From NCBI RefSeq assembly GCF_000420845.1, contig NZ_ATVS01000004.1, forward strand, positions 1 through 64,000: a DNA stretch of 64,000 nucleotides, given 5' to 3'. The translations under genes and the position numbers were made by a program. The DNA comes from Butyrivibrio sp. AE3009 (lineage in GTDB: Bacteria; Bacillota; Clostridia; Lachnospirales; Lachnospiraceae). Below are positions 49,400 through 58,392 of the stretch, piece by piece; the stretch's first letter is position 1, and the number at the start of each line of letters is the position of its first letter. Under the pieces are notes generated by a model. It saw only the letters and a list, made by a program, of their open reading frames with translations. It ran no database searches and was not told where the DNA came from.

Positions 49400-50929
49400 T
49401 TATCTTCTACTATCTGCAATTATCTTAATCCCGATTCCTATACATACGAAAAGATACGGTGTTGAAGTTGTCTGAGAGAATGACACAAGGCTGTTGAGGA
49501 AATAGGCTGCAATGGGAAGTGCAAAGACTATAGCGGAGCCTTCGAAGCCATTGGCATTATCAGAATCACTCTTATGACCTTCGGCTACCCACATAAGTCC
49601 GAGCACACTGCTGACTATAAGCCCCAGATAGGCTGCTGCTCCAACAAATCCCGTTTGAATAAGTACTGTAAGAAGTTCGCAGTGGGCATTGGTAAGTCTT
49701 GATCCGTCAAAAGCTTCGTAAACCGCATGGCTTAAATCTTTGTCTGATCTGATGAAAGTAAAATAGCAGTCCTGGCCCACACCGATAAGCTTCTGTAAAA
49801 AGGACTCCTTGGAAAAAGCCTCTGCGGAAAGTCTCCAGATAATTCCTCTTCCGTTTCCGAAATCATCGCTCAGGTTATTGGCAAGAAACAGAAGTGCCAC
49901 TACGCCTGTAGCAACCACAAGTCCCCAGAGAATCATACGATAAGCATCCTTATAAAAGGGTACTTTGATCTCATCAAACAGACAGCCGAGCCTGTATATA
50001 CAGACCGCTGCAGCTACAAGAATCAATCCCACATGCTTTGCGCAGGAGGTGATGAGAAGGCTCGCTTCATAGGTGTAGCTGTTCTGAAAAGCCAGGAACA
50101 ATAGGCCTGCTATCTCCATACCTATTCCCAGGATTGCAATTTGCAGAAGAAATTTTTTGCAATTCTCTCTGTCTCTGAAGCCGTTAAATGCAAGGAGAGC
50201 CATAACCGCTGTCACGATCAAAAGCGCGCTCTCGCTTCCCTGGAGGAAAAGTGTGGCAAATCCAACAATCTCATATACTGCGCAGGCAAAGAAGCCCTTG
50301 GAAAATCTTTTTTCCCTGTAACAGAGTCCTGCCCCTATTGGCACAAATATGGATAAATAGCCGGTGTACCAGTTGATGTTTCCGAGAGTTGCGAGGAAGG
50401 AATTGTTCCTGCCGTTAACAGCAAGGGGATAGATTCCGAATCTGTTGATGATTCCAAGAAGGAACATAAGAAACGGGACAATGAGGCATAGAGCTGCGAT
50501 GTAGCCTTCTATTTTTTTCTTTGGGATAAAGCCGTATTTCGAGATAAAAAGAGCAATTATCGCGGCAAATCCCCAGGTCATAAAGCCGGTTCGCCAGCCG
50601 TCGAGGCCGAAGAAGGCGATTTTTTTGTCCATGGAAAAGGCAAGGGATAGGAGGGAGGTTAAGATGAAGGCAAGGAGGAAAGCTCGTGGCTTGAAAAAAG
50701 AAAGTGTGTCCGTTTTGCTCAAGTGAACCGAAGCATTGCCATTTGGCTTTTTTAGTTTGCTTGCCACTGACATGGTAAGTAATGCCACTATATTTACGAT
50801 AAGGAAGCTACTTGCAATCCAAAGAGAGGCGATGCCCTTGGCTTCGCCCAGCTTGTAATAGCCGTCTCGCATGTATAGTGGCAAAATTACGCACAATATT
50901 ATTATGTATACTGCCTGTATAAAGTTCAT
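49400..50929 (-). CDS. O-antigen ligase/polymerase-like membrane protein
   Basis: The 509-residue protein has about twelve membrane helices. A large loop between late helices (about 385-430) contains WRLSAEAFSKESFLQKLIGVGQD and RLTNAHCELLTVLIQTG, the arrangement of Wzy_C/O-antigen ligase proteins. In Gram-positive bacteria such proteins ligate or polymerise surface glycans. No glycosyltransferase cluster adjoins it, so its substrate is unknown. Confidence 0.8.
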   Translation of the reverse strand: MNFIQAVYIIILCVILPLYMRDGYYKLGEAKGIASLWIASSFLIVNIVALLTMSVASKLKKPNGNASVHLSKTDTLSFFKPRAFLLAFILTSLLSLAFSMDKKIAFFGLDGWRTGFMTWGFAAIIALFISKYGFIPKKKIEGYIAALCLIVPFLMFLLGIINRFGIYPLAVNGRNNSFLATLGNINWYTGYLSIFVPIGAGLCYREKRFSKGFFACAVYEIVGFATLFLQGSESALLIVTAVMALLAFNGFRDRENCKKFLLQIAILGIGMEIAGLLFLAFQNSYTYEASLLITSCAKHVGLILVAAAVCIYRLGCLFDEIKVPFYKDAYRMILWGLVVATGVVALLFLANNLSDDFGNGRGIIWRLSAEAFSKESFLQKLIGVGQDCYFTFIRSDKDLSHAVYEAFDGSRLTNAHCELLTVLIQTGFVGAAAYLGLIVSSVLGLMWVAEGHKSDSDNANGFEGSAIVFALPIAAYFLNSLVSFSQTTSTPYLFVCIGIGIKIIADSRR

Positions 50930-50965
50930 TTATTTTCCCGCTAGTATCCCACACCCTTATATCAA

Positions 50966-51751
50966 TTACAACTTTAGTATTCCGCGAATCTGCAGATTAT
51001 CGGGTTTAATTTCGAAGGTTGTCCGCTTGCCTGTCTTTGGGTGGTCACAGACAAACTTATGACAGACAAGGCAAACGTCCTTCACATTCTGCTCTTTTGA
51101 AAATGCGATAGATTCATCACTTCCGTATTTCTGATCTCCGAGGAGCGGATAGCCCAGGTAGGAGAGCTGCGCTCTGATCTGGTGATAGCGGCCGGTGAGG
51201 AGCTTAACTTCAAGTAAAGTAACCGGTTTCTCACCAATAAATGATCTGGCGATAACCTTGTAATCAAGCTCGGCGTTCTTGATACCAAGAGTCATAATAG
51301 GTATTTTCTCTCCGGACTTAAGCGTCACTGAATAGTCCTCCAGAGATGCTGCTTCTTTATCGGAGAGAACAACTGCTCTAAGATTATGGTCATCCCGGGC
51401 CATGTTGTTTTGAAGATGCCCTTCATCTCCCGGAATGTCGCCGTAGCAAAGGGCATAGTAATACTTATCAGTGGTCTTGTCCTTAATCTGCCCGGAAAGG
51501 CTGGTAGCTGCTGCCTTGGTCTTAGCCAGCACAAGAACACCTTCTACAGGCTGGTCAAGGCGGTTGACGGTGGCTACATAGGGCAAGCCCCGGTCTTTGC
51601 CTCCGGCTTCCCTATGTTTCCTGGCCAGATAGTTTCTGACATTACTTACCACATCCATGGTGCCGACTCTTGCCCCTTCTGTGGCAACGCCGGCAGGCTT
51701 GTGGCAGGCTATTATGTGATGATCTTCATAAATATACTTAATTTCTCTCAT
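50966..51751 (-). CDS. RluA-family pseudouridine synthase
   Basis: The 261-residue protein converts uridine to pseudouridine in RNA. It opens with IYEDHHIIACHKPAGV, the catalytic Asp lies in VNRLDQPVEGVLVLAK (near residue 65), and LTGRYHQIRAQLSYLG is the conserved RluA/RluD motif. No S4 domain precedes the catalytic core, and the C-terminus is only a short extension, so rRNA versus tRNA targeting cannot be told. Confidence 0.92.
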   Translation of the reverse strand: MREIKYIYEDHHIIACHKPAGVATEGARVGTMDVVSNVRNYLARKHREAGGKDRGLPYVATVNRLDQPVEGVLVLAKTKAAATSLSGQIKDKTTDKYYYALCYGDIPGDEGHLQNNMARDDHNLRAVVLSDKEAASLEDYSVTLKSGEKIPIMTLGIKNAELDYKVIARSFIGEKPVTLLEVKLLTGRYHQIRAQLSYLGYPLLGDQKYGSDESIAFSKEQNVKDVCLVCHKFVCDHPKTGKRTTFEIKPDNLQIRGILKL

Positions 51752-51774
51752 AAGAATATTTTACCATTTGTATA

Positions 51775-52523
51775 TCACTTTACAGGCTGAAATTTCGCTT
51801 TCACATGAATTTTCCCTTTGCTGCCTTTAACGATAGTCGTTGTGGTTCCCTTAACAGTAACTGTGACAGTTGAAGGAGCGGTTACTTCCCAGCCTGTGAA
51901 CTTATAACCCTTTTTCTTGGGGACAGGAAGCTTGACAGCCTTGTCAGAATTATAGGAATTTACAGGGCCGGCAAGGGTTCCGCCGCTTAAGTCATAGGTT
52001 ATTCTGTAAGTTGAAGTTTAGTAATTGAGTTCCTATAGGCGTCCCAGGGTGCGCCATGAATGCTGTAGTCAGGCATGGATCCGCTACCCTTAATGGTAAG
52101 AGTTCCGCCGTTATAATCCCAGCTCATGTTGGGAGTAACATCTCCGCCAAGAAGCTGCGCTTCGCCGTCTAATGTGTCATCACCGATTTCTTCAGCAATG
52201 GATGTGCTTGTTTCTTCGGTGTAAGTTTCTACGTCATTGGCGCTTACATCATAAGAGGCTACTTCTGATGCCTCATCCGACACATCATCTGACGTATCTT
52301 CCGATTCCTCTATGGCGATGATTTCCTCATCTTCGAACACTGTTACATTTTCATCCTCGGAATCTGTTATGGTCTCGTCTTCTGAAACCGTCACATTTTC
52401 CTCTTCAAGGGTTGAGATTCCGGAGCTTGAATTATCTGCCGCCATGCTGACAAAACCGCTCTGCGCTACCAGATTCACTGCCAGCACAAGACCGAGGCTC
52501 CTGTAGAACATACTTTTTTTCAT
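51775..52523 (-). pseudogene. Broken surface-protein gene (BspA-like start, Listeria-Bacteroides repeat end)
   Basis: The 5' part (52523-51999) encodes a signal peptide (LVLAVNLVAQSGFVSMAA), a Glu/Asp/Ser/Val-rich segment and then GTLTIKGSGSMPDY. This last motif normally stands before BspA-type leucine-rich repeats. It hits a stop after SITKLQLTE. In another frame, immediately after, ITYDLSGGTLAGPVNSY and GYKFTGWEV follow, ending in KAKFQPVK at 51775, a Flg_new/Listeria-Bacteroides repeat domain. The leucine-rich repeat part is missing, so an internal deletion with frameshift is the likely history. Confidence 0.78.
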
Positions 52524-52607
52524 ACTGCCTTAATCCTCCGCGTTTATTTCTCTCTCCCAAAGAAAAATTCTAAAGCCCGCAGAGCATTATTTCAACTGCA
52601 AAATAAA

Positions 52608-52639
52608 AGTGCCTGTCACCGAAAACGATGACAGACACT
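52608..52639 (-). terminator. Terminator of the second two-component operon
   Basis: The minus strand forms AGTGTCTGTCATCG/CGGTGACAGGCACT and then TTTTATTTT, about 18 bp past the response regulator stop. Confidence 0.82.
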
Positions 52640-52656
52640 GAAGCTGCGATATTTCA

Positions 52657-53346
52657 TTATACTTTGAAGCGATATCCAACGCCCCAGATTGTCTCAATAT
52701 ACTGAGGATTGGAGGTATCATACTCAATCTTCTCACGGATCTTCTTGATATGAACCGTTACGGTTGCGATATCACCGATGGAATCCATGTTCCAGATCTT
52801 ACGGAACAGCTCCTCCTTGGTAAATACGTGATTGGGATTCTCTGCAAGGAAAGTAAGAAGATCGAACTCCTTGGTTGTGAAGCTCTTCTCCTGATCATCC
52901 ACGTATACTCTTCTTGCGGTCTTGTCGATCTTGAGGCCTCTGATCTCTACAAAATCATTGGACTCATGACCTGAACCAACAAGTCTTGAGTATCTTGCCA
53001 TGTGAGCCTTAACTCTGGCCACAAGTTCTGAAGGGCTGAAGGGCTTGGTGATATAATCATCGGCGCCAAGGCCCAATCCTCTTATTTTGTCGATGTCGTC
53101 CTTCTTGGCTGAAACCATGAGGATCGGTACATCCTTCTTTTCTCTGATGTGCTTACATACTTCAAAGCCATCCATTCCCGGAAGCATAAGGTCAAGAATT
53201 ACAAGATCAAAGTCCTCTGCAAGAGCGGTTTCAAGACCTGCGTCTCCGGTGTTCTCAATTTTTACCTCAAAGTCACTAAGCTCAAGGTAATCCTTCTCAA
53301 GGTCAGCAATCGCCTCTTCGTCCTCAACAATAAGAATTTTGCTCAT
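52657..53346 (-). CDS. OmpR-family response regulator
   Basis: The 229-residue protein has a receiver (ILIVEDEEAIADL, phosphoryl Asp in VILDLMLPGMDGFEV, Lys in DDYITKPFSPSEL). Its winged-helix domain contains FTTKEFDLLTFLAENP and ends YIETIWGVGYRF. It is the second gene of a kinase-first pair, separated by 28 bp. The stimulus is unknown. Confidence 0.95.
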   Translation of the reverse strand: MSKILIVEDEEAIADLEKDYLELSDFEVKIENTGDAGLETALAEDFDLVILDLMLPGMDGFEVCKHIREKKDVPILMVSAKKDDIDKIRGLGLGADDYITKPFSPSELVARVKAHMARYSRLVGSGHESNDFVEIRGLKIDKTARRVYVDDQEKSFTTKEFDLLTFLAENPNHVFTKEELFRKIWNMDSIGDIATVTVHIKKIREKIEYDTSNPQYIETIWGVGYRFKV

Positions 53347-53374
53347 ACACTAATCTTTACCTTTCTGTAGTTTT

Positions 53375-54898
53375 TTATGTATCCTGGTCTACTGTTACGG
53401 CCTCTGTTTCAGCCTCTGAACTGTCCGCATACTCAACGAACTTACGAAGCACGAAGTGCATGCAGGTTCCTTCTCCTTCATGGCTTGTAGCCCATATGTA
53501 GCCGCCATGATCTTCAATGATCTTTTTAACTATTGATAGTCCTATACCGCTGCCACCCTGCTTGGAATTTCTGGAAGCATCCGTTCTGTAGAATCGGTCG
53601 AAAATATTGGGAATATCTTTCTGGGCGATTCCCTTTCCGTTGTCCTCCAGCTCCACTCTGATGGAATCCAGCTCATCAAGGATCCTGATGTCGATCTGAC
53701 CGCTGCCGTCATCTCGATTGAGGTACTTGACGCTGTTGCTGACGATATTGTTGACTACCCTCTTTATCTGCTCGGGATCCGCAACGATCTGTGTATCCGG
53801 AGTAGTAAGGTTCGAATAATTCAGCTCAATCTGTTTGCTCTCAAGATCTGCACCGATCTCTTCGATACAGTCTCCAAAGTAGTCAGCCACGTTGAGCTTG
53901 ACGAAATTGTAAGGGATACGGTTGTTATCAATGCTGGAATACAGTGTAAGCTCATTAATAAGGTTGTTCATGTCGTTGGCCTTGCTATTAATGATCTTAA
54001 TGTATTTCATCTGCTTCTCGGGGTTGTCGGCAACGCCCTCGATAAGTCCCTGGGAATATCCCTTGATTGCAGTGATAGGAGTCTTCAGATCATGGGAAAT
54101 ATTACTGATAAGCTCCTTGTTCTGCTTCTCTCTTTCTATTTTTTCCTCCGCGGATTCCTTAAGACGAAGTCTCATGTCCTCATAGTTGCGGTACATGGCT
54201 CCAATCTCGCCTTTTTCCTTGACGTCCGTCGGAAGCATATAGTCGAAATTGCCGTCCTTGATGTGCTGCATGGCCACGTTGAGCTCGTCAATTGGTTTGA
54301 AAAAGCTCCTTCCAATCCACATGGTCAGCAAAATGCTGGTAAGCAGCAGGATCAGAATGATGGCTATACTCATATATATTATTACCTGGGTGGTAAGCGC
54401 CGTGCGCAGCCCGGAAACAATATACAGAGAGCCTTCCTCTCCCGTGGTAAAGTGGAAATCGATCTGTCTTACAAGCCGTCTTGAGGATGTGTAGTAGATC
54501 CCGTTAACATTGGTGCCGTATCCGGGCAATTCCTTAAGTACGTCTCTGGCCCGCTCGTAGTTATCTACGTAGTAGACTGCATCCCCTTTTTTAACAATTA
54601 TAAAAGCATATCTTTTTTCAACTCTGCTGTTTATCTCGCTAAGATAAGTGGTATTCTCAAGTACATAAGGATCAACCAAAAGTGCCAGTGCAATTTCTTT
54701 GGTGACCTCCTCCGTCATTTCGGAAAAGGCTCCTCCCGGATCAGAGAGCATTCCGTAGTCCAGGTTGGTGGGATAACCTACGGTCTGCTGCTTCCCTACC
54801 AAATAACTTCCCAATACAAGGTACGTTCCAACTGCCAGTATAATCGGTATTATTACAACCGCGATTGATGTGATCAAGAGTTTAGTACGAAAACGCAT
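53375..54898 (-). CDS. Membrane sensor histidine kinase with HAMP domain
   Basis: The 507-residue protein has helices at about 7-32 and 170-195 that flank an extracytoplasmic sensor of about 130 residues. A HAMP linker follows (FFKPIDELNVAMQHIKDGNFDY). The HisKA box is LISNISHDLKTPITAI. The ATPase domain has VVNNIVSNSVKYL, ELEDNGKGI and GSGIGLSIVKKII. It is complete, and its acidic C-terminal tail is short. Confidence 0.95.
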   Translation of the reverse strand: MRFRTKLLITSIAVVIIPIILAVGTYLVLGSYLVGKQQTVGYPTNLDYGMLSDPGGAFSEMTEEVTKEIALALLVDPYVLENTTYLSEINSRVEKRYAFIIVKKGDAVYYVDNYERARDVLKELPGYGTNVNGIYYTSSRRLVRQIDFHFTTGEEGSLYIVSGLRTALTTQVIIYMSIAIILILLLTSILLTMWIGRSFFKPIDELNVAMQHIKDGNFDYMLPTDVKEKGEIGAMYRNYEDMRLRLKESAEEKIEREKQNKELISNISHDLKTPITAIKGYSQGLIEGVADNPEKQMKYIKIINSKANDMNNLINELTLYSSIDNNRIPYNFVKLNVADYFGDCIEEIGADLESKQIELNYSNLTTPDTQIVADPEQIKRVVNNIVSNSVKYLNRDDGSGQIDIRILDELDSIRVELEDNGKGIAQKDIPNIFDRFYRTDASRNSKQGGSGIGLSIVKKIIEDHGGYIWATSHEGEGTCMHFVLRKFVEYADSSEAETEAVTVDQDT

Positions 54899-55126
54899 AG
54901 TGCCCCCTACATCTAATCTAAGTATAACATAAAAAAAGTACGGTTGTTAATTTTGAGTTTATAATTATCAAAATTTTGAATAAAAATTATTAACATAGTT
55001 GAATTATCGATAACTTTTCTTAAGTAATATTTAATGTCTAAGCGCTTGATATGTGATTTAGAGTTTGATAAACTTTTATCGAATGTGGAATCAGTCAGTT
55101 CACAGCCAAATAGGAGGATTCATAAA

Positions 55127-56707
55127 ATGATCAATTGGAACAATTTTGATACTCTTGGTTCTGTAAATGAACTTAAGAGCGCAAAGAAGGTCAACCTTCA
55201 GGAAGTGATGGAAGGAGCCGGCGGCGCAGAACGTGTTAAGAAGTACTCTGTACCCATGGCTGCAGGTCTTAATTACAACTATGCAGCAAAAGAGGTTGAT
55301 GATGCGGTTTTGGGTTCACTTGTAAAACTCGCAGAGGAAGCTCAGCTTGCAGAGAAGTTTGAGGCTCTCTACAACGGCGAAGTTATAAATACCGGCGAGA
55401 AGCGCCTTGTTCTTCACCAGCTCACAAGAGGACAGCTCGGAAATGATGTTGTTGCAGACGGTATTAACAAGCGCGAGTTTTATGTTAAGGAACAGCAGAG
55501 AATTGCTGATTTTGCAAAAAAGGTTCATAACGGTGAGATCACAAACGCTAAGGGTGAGAAGTTCACAACCGTTGTACAGATCGGTATCGGCGGATCAGAC
55601 CTTGGTCCCAGAGCTATGTATCTTGCTCTTGAAAACTGGGCTAAGAGAACCGGCAACTTCAAGATGGAAGCCAAGTTCATCAGCAACGTAGATCCCGACG
55701 ATGCTTCCGCAGTACTTGCCAGCGTTGACGTTGCTCATTCAATCTTCATCCTGGTTTCCAAATCAGGAACAACTCTTGAGACTCTTACAAATGAGTCCTT
55801 CGTAACAGATGCTCTTAAGAAGGCAGGCCTTGAGCAGAACAAGCACATGATTGCCGTAACTTCTGAGACATCACCTCTTGCTAAGAGTGATAACTACCTT
55901 GAAGCTTTCTTCATGGATGACTATATCGGAGGAAGATATTCTTCCACATCAGGCGTTGGCGGAGCAGTTCTGTCACTGGCCTTTGGTCCCGAAGTATTCG
56001 CTAAGTTCCTTGATGGCGCAGCAGCACAGGACAAGCTTGCAGCAGAAAAAGATGTTCTCAAGAACCCTGCAATGCTGGATGCACTTATCGGTGTATATGA
56101 GAGAAACATTCTTGGCTACGGCAGCACAGCAGTGCTTCCTTACTCACAGGCTCTTTCACGTTTCCCTGCTCACCTTCAGCAGCTTGACATGGAGTCCAAC
56201 GGTAAGAGCGTTAACAGATTCGGAGAGCCCGTTAATTACGTTACAGGTCCCATCATCTTCGGTGAGCCCGGAACCAACGGACAGCACTCCTTCTATCAGC
56301 TCCTTCACCAGGGAACAGATATTATTCCTCTTCAGTTCATTGGCTTTAAGAACAGTCAGTGCCAGAACGATGTAACAATTCAGGACAGCACCAGCCAGCA
56401 GAAGCTCTGCGCTAACGTAGCTGCTCAGATCGTTGCTTTCGCATGTGGCAAAAAAGACGATAACAAGAATAAGAATTTCGAAGGCGGAAGACCTTCAAGC
56501 ATCATCATCGGTGATGAGCTTACACCTGAGGCTCTTGGTGCTCTTCTGTCACACTTCGAGAACAAGGTTATGTTCCAGGGCTTTGTATGGAACATCAACA
56601 GCTTCGATCAGGAAGGTGTTCAGCTTGGTAAGGTTCTTGCCAAGAAGGTTCTCGCCCACGAGACAGACGGTGCTCTTGCTGAGTACAGTAAGCTCCTTAA
56701 TATCTGA
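55127..56707 (+). CDS. pgi: Glucose-6-phosphate isomerase
   Basis: The 526-residue glycolytic enzyme interconverts glucose-6-P and fructose-6-P. IGIGGSDLGPRAMY holds the phosphate-binding loop, VSKSGTTLET the second sugar-phosphate site, and GGRYSSTSGVGG is also conserved. Catalytic residues lie in the ESNGKSV and QHSFYQLLHQG regions. AGGAGG supports ATG 55127; a 31-codon in-frame extension to 55034 has no ribosome binding site. Codon use is strongly biased, as expected for an abundant protein. Confidence 0.96.
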   Translation: MINWNNFDTLGSVNELKSAKKVNLQEVMEGAGGAERVKKYSVPMAAGLNYNYAAKEVDDAVLGSLVKLAEEAQLAEKFEALYNGEVINTGEKRLVLHQLTRGQLGNDVVADGINKREFYVKEQQRIADFAKKVHNGEITNAKGEKFTTVVQIGIGGSDLGPRAMYLALENWAKRTGNFKMEAKFISNVDPDDASAVLASVDVAHSIFILVSKSGTTLETLTNESFVTDALKKAGLEQNKHMIAVTSETSPLAKSDNYLEAFFMDDYIGGRYSSTSGVGGAVLSLAFGPEVFAKFLDGAAAQDKLAAEKDVLKNPAMLDALIGVYERNILGYGSTAVLPYSQALSRFPAHLQQLDMESNGKSVNRFGEPVNYVTGPIIFGEPGTNGQHSFYQLLHQGTDIIPLQFIGFKNSQCQNDVTIQDSTSQQKLCANVAAQIVAFACGKKDDNKNKNFEGGRPSSIIIGDELTPEALGALLSHFENKVMFQGFVWNINSFDQEGVQLGKVLAKKVLAHETDGALAEYSKLLNI

Positions 56708-56738
56708 TATGTGATTTATTGAATCCGGAATAGCAAAC

Positions 56739-56775
56739 AGCCGGTGGCAAATAACTTGCCACCGGCTATTTTAAT
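56739..56775. terminator. Terminator between pgi and mtnN
   Basis: AGCCGGTGGCAA and TTGCCACCGGCT pair perfectly with a 5-nt loop, and TATTTTAAT follows on the plus strand. It separates two convergent genes and can serve both. Confidence 0.88.
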
Positions 56776-56786
56776 ACAATATTAAT

Positions 56787-57488
56787 TTAGTCTATCAGGG
56801 ACTTAAGAAGTTCAAGCGTAGCTGCGGCGCAGTCCCTTGCTGCCTTAGCCTCGAATTCCGGATAATCCTTGATCTCGCTTCCATCTGCCTTGTCTGAGAT
56901 GGCGCGGATAATAAGAAATGGAATGTTGTTCAAAAAGCATGCCTGAGCAATGCCGGTTCCTTCCATCTCGCAGCACATTCCGTCAAAATCAGCTATGATA
57001 GCGTCCTTAACTGCCTTGTCACAGATGAACTGATCACCGCTGCAGACTCTTCCTTCGAAGACCTGCTGATCCGTAACTACTGTCTCAATAGCCTTTTTTG
57101 CAGCAGCTCTGAGTGTCTTATCTGCCTCAAAGGTCTGTACTCCCAGCTGAGGGATCTCACCCTTCTTGTATCCAAAAACAGTTGCATCAACGTCGTGATA
57201 TACAGCATCTGTAGAGAGTACGATGTCTCCGATGTTGATCTTAGCATCAAGAGAGCCTGCTGCCCCGGTGTTGATAACGTGGGTAACGCCGAAGGTATCC
57301 ACAAGAATCTGAACGCAGATTCCGGCATTAACCTTACAGATTCCGCTTCTTACAACAACTGCCTCGGTGCCTCCGATCGTTCCTTCGAAGAACTCCATAG
57401 AGGCCTTCTTAACGATATTTTTGATCTCCATGTTCTTCTTGAGGGTCTCAACCTCAACTTCCATAGCTCCGATTATTCCTATTTTCAT
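56787..57488 (-). CDS. mtnN: 5'-methylthioadenosine/S-adenosylhomocysteine nucleosidase
   Basis: MTAN (Pfs) removes adenine from methylthioadenosine and S-adenosylhomocysteine; the ribosylhomocysteine formed is the LuxS substrate. The 233-residue protein opens with MKIGIIGAMEVEVE, has MEGTGIAQAC with the substrate-binding Glu near residue 173, and RAISDKAD with the catalytic Asp near residue 197. AGGAGAATG supports ATG 57488. luxS lies 3.3 kb away, with an ECF transporter between them on the same strand. Confidence 0.96.
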   Translation of the reverse strand: MKIGIIGAMEVEVETLKKNMEIKNIVKKASMEFFEGTIGGTEAVVVRSGICKVNAGICVQILVDTFGVTHVINTGAAGSLDAKINIGDIVLSTDAVYHDVDATVFGYKKGEIPQLGVQTFEADKTLRAAAKKAIETVVTDQQVFEGRVCSGDQFICDKAVKDAIIADFDGMCCEMEGTGIAQACFLNNIPFLIIRAISDKADGSEIKDYPEFEAKAARDCAAATLELLKSLID

Positions 57489-57561
57489 TGGCATTCTCCT
57501 ATATGATGATGTAGGTGTCAAAATTATCCTGTTAATTATAATCCATTTTGATACGGTTATT

Positions 57562-58389
57562 CTACCTAAAAGGATTAAAGAATCTGTTTCCGTCCGCAAA
57601 AGTGATGATCATTGTCGCAATACAGAACAAAGTGATAAAAGATATCACATACAGATCGATACTAGTCAACGGCCGTTTGCTGTACCAGGTCCTCTTAGGC
57701 TTTTTCCCAAAGCCCCTAAGTTCCATGGCGTTACTTACAACTTCTATTTTCTCCATGCTGGAGAAGATCAGAGGAAAAATTATCAGCGAGGTGTTTTTGA
57801 TTCTTTTAAGAAGACTCCCCTTGGCGCTCATTTCAATTCCTCTGGCCTGCTGGGCATTTTTAATCCTGGTGTACTCGTCCTGAACATCGGGAATGTAGCG
57901 CAGGGCTATCTCGACGGAATAGGCTATGGAATAGGGAACTCCCACGCCGTTAAGGGATGAGGCAAGTTCACTGGGATCGGTGGTTGTAAGGAATACGAAT
58001 ACCGAGGGGATTACAGTGAAATACTTGATACATACGTTGAATTCGTAAAAAAGCTGCTCTTTGGTCAGATAGTAATTGCCGAAGAGATGACAGATTGCAG
58101 TTCTGCTGTCATAGATCTCACACCCCTGGTAAGGCGCAAAAAAGAAGATTGCCACAAGGTTCAGAGTCATGAAGATCATAATGGCAATAAATACGCTGCT
58201 CACCTGTTTCCATTTTATGTCAGCGACATAATATACACCTGCGCCTATAAGTAGCATCACCACAAGTATCCGGGTCTCAAAAGTCATGGCGCCGGCAAAG
58301 CACCACAGGATAAGGAAAAGAAGCTTGGTGAAGCCGCTTAATCTGTGTACGAAGGTATTCTTTTTTTCATAGGATAGGATCCTTGCCAT
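57562..58389 (-). CDS. ecfT: ECF transporter transmembrane protein EcfT
   Basis: The 275-residue protein has five to six membrane helices and two cytoplasmic coupling-helix motifs containing an Ala-Arg-Gly pattern (NAQQARGIEMSAKG and NAMELRGFGKKPKR). These bind the EcfA ATPases. It starts 3 bp after the ecfA stop codon, completing an S-A-T operon. Confidence 0.92.
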   Translation of the reverse strand: MARILSYEKKNTFVHRLSGFTKLLFLILWCFAGAMTFETRILVVMLLIGAGVYYVADIKWKQVSSVFIAIMIFMTLNLVAIFFFAPYQGCEIYDSRTAICHLFGNYYLTKEQLFYEFNVCIKYFTVIPSVFVFLTTTDPSELASSLNGVGVPYSIAYSVEIALRYIPDVQDEYTRIKNAQQARGIEMSAKGSLLKRIKNTSLIIFPLIFSSMEKIEVVSNAMELRGFGKKPKRTWYSKRPLTSIDLYVISFITLFCIATMIITFADGNRFFNPFR

Positions 58390-58392
58390 GTA

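Noticed and set aside
55034-55126. 31-codon N-terminal extension of glucose-6-phosphate isomerase
   Set aside because: The upstream ATG has no ribosome binding site, while AGGAGG precedes ATG 55127, which matches the usual protein start.
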